Shown here: in pieces, positions 61,765 to 64,000 of the stretch
Numbering within the stretch: position 1 is the stretch's first letter
Layout of the letters: the number at the start of each line of letters is the position of its first letter
Assembly: GCF_016679925.1 (NCBI RefSeq)
Contig: NZ_JAEQBW010000002.1
Coordinates: 542,627-606,626, forward strand
Direction of reading: 5' to 3'
DNA: 64,000 bases
DNA from: Marivirga aurantiaca
GTDB lineage: Bacteria > Bacteroidota > Bacteroidia > Cytophagales > Cyclobacteriaceae
Position numbers and translations under genes: made by a program
Notes under the pieces: generated by a model
What the model was told of the DNA's origin: nothing
The model's input: only the letters and a program-made list of their open reading frames with translations
The model's database searches: none

Positions 61765-62868
61765 ATGAAATTTGTTGTTATAGGATTATCCGTTAGTTCG
61801 TCCTGGGGAAATGGCCATGCCACTACTTACAGGGCACTTTTAAAAGAATTGTCTAAGTTGGGTCACGATATTCTTTTCCTTGAGAAGGATGTGCCTTATT
61901 ATGCGGCTAACAGGGACATGCCCCAGCCTGAATTTTGCCGATTGGGGCTTTACCAAACCAATGAGGCTTTAAAAAATGATTATGAAGCTGAAGTGGCCAA
62001 TGCCGATGTGGTGATAGTGGGCTCTTATGTGAAACAAGGTGTAGAAGTAGGCCAATGGGTAACAGCAACCGCCCAGGGGCTTACAGCCTTTTATGATATT
62101 GACACCCCGGTTACAATGGCCAAATTGGAAAAGGAGGATTTTGCTTATATCGATCCTGAACTTATTGCTTCCTACGATCTTTATCTTTCTTTTTGCGGAG
62201 GGCCTATTTTAAAGCACCTGGAAGCGTATTATTTTTCTCCCGCAGCAAGACCGCTCTACTGTTCTGTCGATCCGGATTTTTATTTCCCCGAAGAAAATCA
62301 AATTAAATGGCAATTAGGCTATCTGGGTACCTACAGCACAGACCGCCAGCCCACATTAGAGGAATTATTGAATAAAACCGCGAGGATTTTAAAAGACGAT
62401 CAGTTTGTGGTGGCCGGGCCTCAATACCCTGAGGAAATTAACTGGCCGGAAAATGTAGAACGGATTCAACATCTGCCGCCATCACTTCACAGGCAATTTT
62501 ATAACCAGCAAAGATTTACTTTGAATGTGACCCGGGAAGACATGATAAATGCGGGTTTCTCTCCAAGTGTACGTTTGTTTGAAGCGGCTGCCTGTGGTGT
62601 ACCTATCATCTCGGATTACTGGGAGGGATTGACCTCCTTATTTGAAGAATGCACCGAAATTTTAATAGCCAGGGAATCCGCGGACGTTCAGCGTTATTTA
62701 AAAGGTATAGATGATGTGGCACGCAAACGGATAGGAGAGCAGGCAAGGCAGAAAGTATTGAAATATCATACCGCAAAAGCACGTGCGAAGGAACTGGTGG
62801 AACATGTAAAGGAAGCAATGGATATAAGGAAAAAGAAAACAGAGAAAAGTGTAGTGACAAAAACCTAA
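61765..62868 (+). CDS. CgeB-like glycosyltransferase 3
   Basis: 367 aa. N-terminal SSWGNGHATTYRALLKEL and donor-domain FSPSVRLFEAAACGVPIISDYWEG, closest to copy 2 in layout (INAGFSP, DYWEG). Probably adds a different residue from the other two. Precedes the methyltransferase by 6 nt. Confidence 0.85.
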   Translation: MKFVVIGLSVSSSWGNGHATTYRALLKELSKLGHDILFLEKDVPYYAANRDMPQPEFCRLGLYQTNEALKNDYEAEVANADVVIVGSYVKQGVEVGQWVTATAQGLTAFYDIDTPVTMAKLEKEDFAYIDPELIASYDLYLSFCGGPILKHLEAYYFSPAARPLYCSVDPDFYFPEENQIKWQLGYLGTYSTDRQPTLEELLNKTARILKDDQFVVAGPQYPEEINWPENVERIQHLPPSLHRQFYNQQRFTLNVTREDMINAGFSPSVRLFEAAACGVPIISDYWEGLTSLFEECTEILIARESADVQRYLKGIDDVARKRIGEQARQKVLKYHTAKARAKELVEHVKEAMDIRKKKTEKSVVTKT

Positions 62869-62874
62869 GTAAAT

Positions 62875-63681
62875 ATGACTGTGAAAAGAGAAATTGAAGC
62901 ATTGGCTCCATGGTTCCATAATATTCATCTGCCGGATGGCAGCCAAACTGCACCTGAACATTTCCTCGGGGATTTCCCTGCTTTTAAATGGGAGAATATC
63001 CGGCATTCCCTCCCGGAAAACCTACATGGCTGGAAAATTTTGGATATTGGATGCAATGCTGGTTTCTATTCAATTGAACTGGCCAAAAGGGGTGCCGAGG
63101 TTTTGGGTATTGATCTGGATGACCATTATCTGAAACAGGCTAATTGGACGGCCAGGCAGTTTGGATTGGATGACCGCATCACTTATCAAAAAATGCAGGT
63201 ATACGACCTGGCCCAGATGGAATGCCAATTTGATCTGGTGTGGTTCATGGGGGTTTTTTATCACTTACGTTACCCAATGCTAGCCCTCGATATCATTGCA
63301 CAAAAAGCCAAAAATATGCTGGTTTTTCAAACCCTTTCTATGCCCGGTAAAGAAGAGATGGACGTGCCTCATGACATTCCGTTCAATAACAGGGCAGTTA
63401 TGAGGGACCCTGCCTATCCTTTAATGGCCTTTATTGAAAACCGACTGGCAGGAGACCCTACTAATTGGTGGGCTCCCAACCATCAGGGCATACTTTCCAT
63501 GCTGAGAAGCTGTGGTTTTAAGGTAACTGCCATGCCGGAGGATGAAACTTATATTGCGAAAAAGGACCATGATTCTCCAACAGATTTTAATACCTGGAAT
63601 TATTCAGAATACCTTTCTGCAATAGGAAAGGACTGGCAGGAAGAAGTAGGCAAAAAAACAAAAGAGAAGAATGAAATTTGA
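62875..63681 (+). CDS. SAM-dependent methyltransferase of the glycan cluster (TIGR04290-like)
   Basis: 268 aa. SAM motif LDIGCNAGFYSIELAKRGAE (about 59-78), acidic LGIDLDDHY, and the post-motif LVWFMGVFYHLRYP. N-terminus EALAPWFHNIHLPDG and the late NWWAPNHQGILSMLRSCGF fit the uncharacterised methyltransferase family (TIGR04290, from memory) often seen beside such glycosyltransferases. Likely O-methylates a sugar or caps the glycan. Last gene of the cluster; the next 319 nt hold only repeats. Confidence 0.85.
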   Translation: MTVKREIEALAPWFHNIHLPDGSQTAPEHFLGDFPAFKWENIRHSLPENLHGWKILDIGCNAGFYSIELAKRGAEVLGIDLDDHYLKQANWTARQFGLDDRITYQKMQVYDLAQMECQFDLVWFMGVFYHLRYPMLALDIIAQKAKNMLVFQTLSMPGKEEMDVPHDIPFNNRAVMRDPAYPLMAFIENRLAGDPTNWWAPNHQGILSMLRSCGFKVTAMPEDETYIAKKDHDSPTDFNTWNYSEYLSAIGKDWQEEVGKKTKEKNEI

Positions 63682-64000
63682 AGTAGGGTAGTGGCTGGTA
63701 GATTTGCTACAGGTCAGCACCGCAGGTCAGACCGGTTTTAAAGCTTTGAGGCGGGATGTCTGATGTTTTCAACGTACCGACATCAATGCTTCACTGAAAG
63801 CCGTGGTTCGTGTCTCACGAACCACTAGTACTGCCAACTTTGATTCGACCATCTGACTCAAATAGCTATCTTTTCCTGTTTTGTGCGCGATGTCATCGCT
63901 CTAAATTCTCCCTACTGAATATCAACAACTTACGTCATTAAAATTTGAATTTTGGGTCACGCGGAGCTATTTTTAGCTCATGTTTGTGAGAAAAAACAAG
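63682..64000. other. Repeat-bearing end of the window
   Basis: No gene seen. A family-B hairpin at 63803-63825 and its linker are annotated separately. The remainder is unassigned. Confidence 0.5.
63803..63899. repeat. REP-like hairpin pair (family B), right-end copy
   Basis: GTGGTTCGTG (63803-63812), TCT, CACGAACCAC (63816-63825) is a perfect 10-bp stem. Then ACTCAAATAGCTATCTTTT (63857-63875) recurs from the mrp-operon copy with one difference. A second small palindrome GCGATGTCATCGC follows (63887-63899). Confidence 0.8.

Overview
The window is about 39-40% GC and looks like a chromosomal piece of a marine or soil Bacteroidota, most likely a Cytophagales member (Marivirga/Cyclobacteriaceae-like). 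The reasons are: arginine biosynthesis with an ArgF' transcarbamylase of the Bacteroides type, a DUF5916 outer-membrane protein, TAnnTTTG-type -7 boxes, A-rich leaders instead of strong Shine-Dalgarno sites, and a Sec-dependent (clade II) nosZ cluster. The genus is inference only. I saw no tRNA, rRNA, CRISPR array, prophage or intact insertion sequence.

Layout. 1-7.7 kb: arginine operon (partial GNAT acetyltransferase, argG, argC, argF', argB, argE, argH) without argD. 7.9-9.6 kb: zinc-type CDF exporter, DUF3703 protein and Fur-family regulator on the minus strand. 9.8-12.1 kb: a zinc-ribbon membrane protein and an SPFH-GYF protein resembling the YdjG/YdjI pair of the Bacillus phage-shock locus. 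13.5-21.0 kb: a co-directional seven-gene cluster joining a CbbX/SpoVK-like AAA+ ATPase, an integral membrane protein, two coiled-coil proteins, a membrane-anchored solute-binding protein fused to an OmpA peptidoglycan-binding domain, and an ABC permease and ATPase. This is the best candidate for an undescribed system; I infer an envelope-spanning stress or transport machine. 21.6-23.5 kb: secreted alpha/beta hydrolase, ECF sigma factor and a likely membrane partner.

24.4-34.5 kb: nitric/nitrous oxide island: ric (di-iron repair protein), a haem-copper-oxidase-like membrane protein, lipoprotein cytochrome c, nosZ, a membrane protein, nosL, nosD, nosF, nosY and an NnrS-like protein. No nitrite reductase or obvious NO reductase is here, so the piece encodes N2O respiration plus NO protection. 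34.7-39 kb: aldo/keto reductase, then pcm, an uncharacterised alpha-barrel-like protein and an erythromycin-esterase-family protein. 39.7-42.7 kb: J-domain-like protein and DUF5916 protein. 43-49 kb: complete mrpABCDEFG Na+/H+ antiporter operon. 49.1-52 kb: flavin reductase, dodecin, stand-alone LigD polymerase and phosphoesterase, and MgtC. 52.4-63.7 kb: an eleven-gene sugar/glycan cluster (SDR, two epimerases, one fused to a clan GH-A glycosidase-like domain, MDR dehydrogenase, Gfo/Idh oxidoreductase, GT4, three tandem CgeB-like glycosyltransferases, methyltransferase).

The intergenic spaces carry repeat families that ordinary gene annotation would miss: (A) a double-hairpin element present four times with compensatory changes in both stems; (B) REP-like hairpins with a GTG-N(2-6)-CAC apex and interchangeable stem sequences; (C) a small element with 19-nt inverted ends. 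A 54-bp copy of the mrpD 3' end lies beyond two family-B hairpins.
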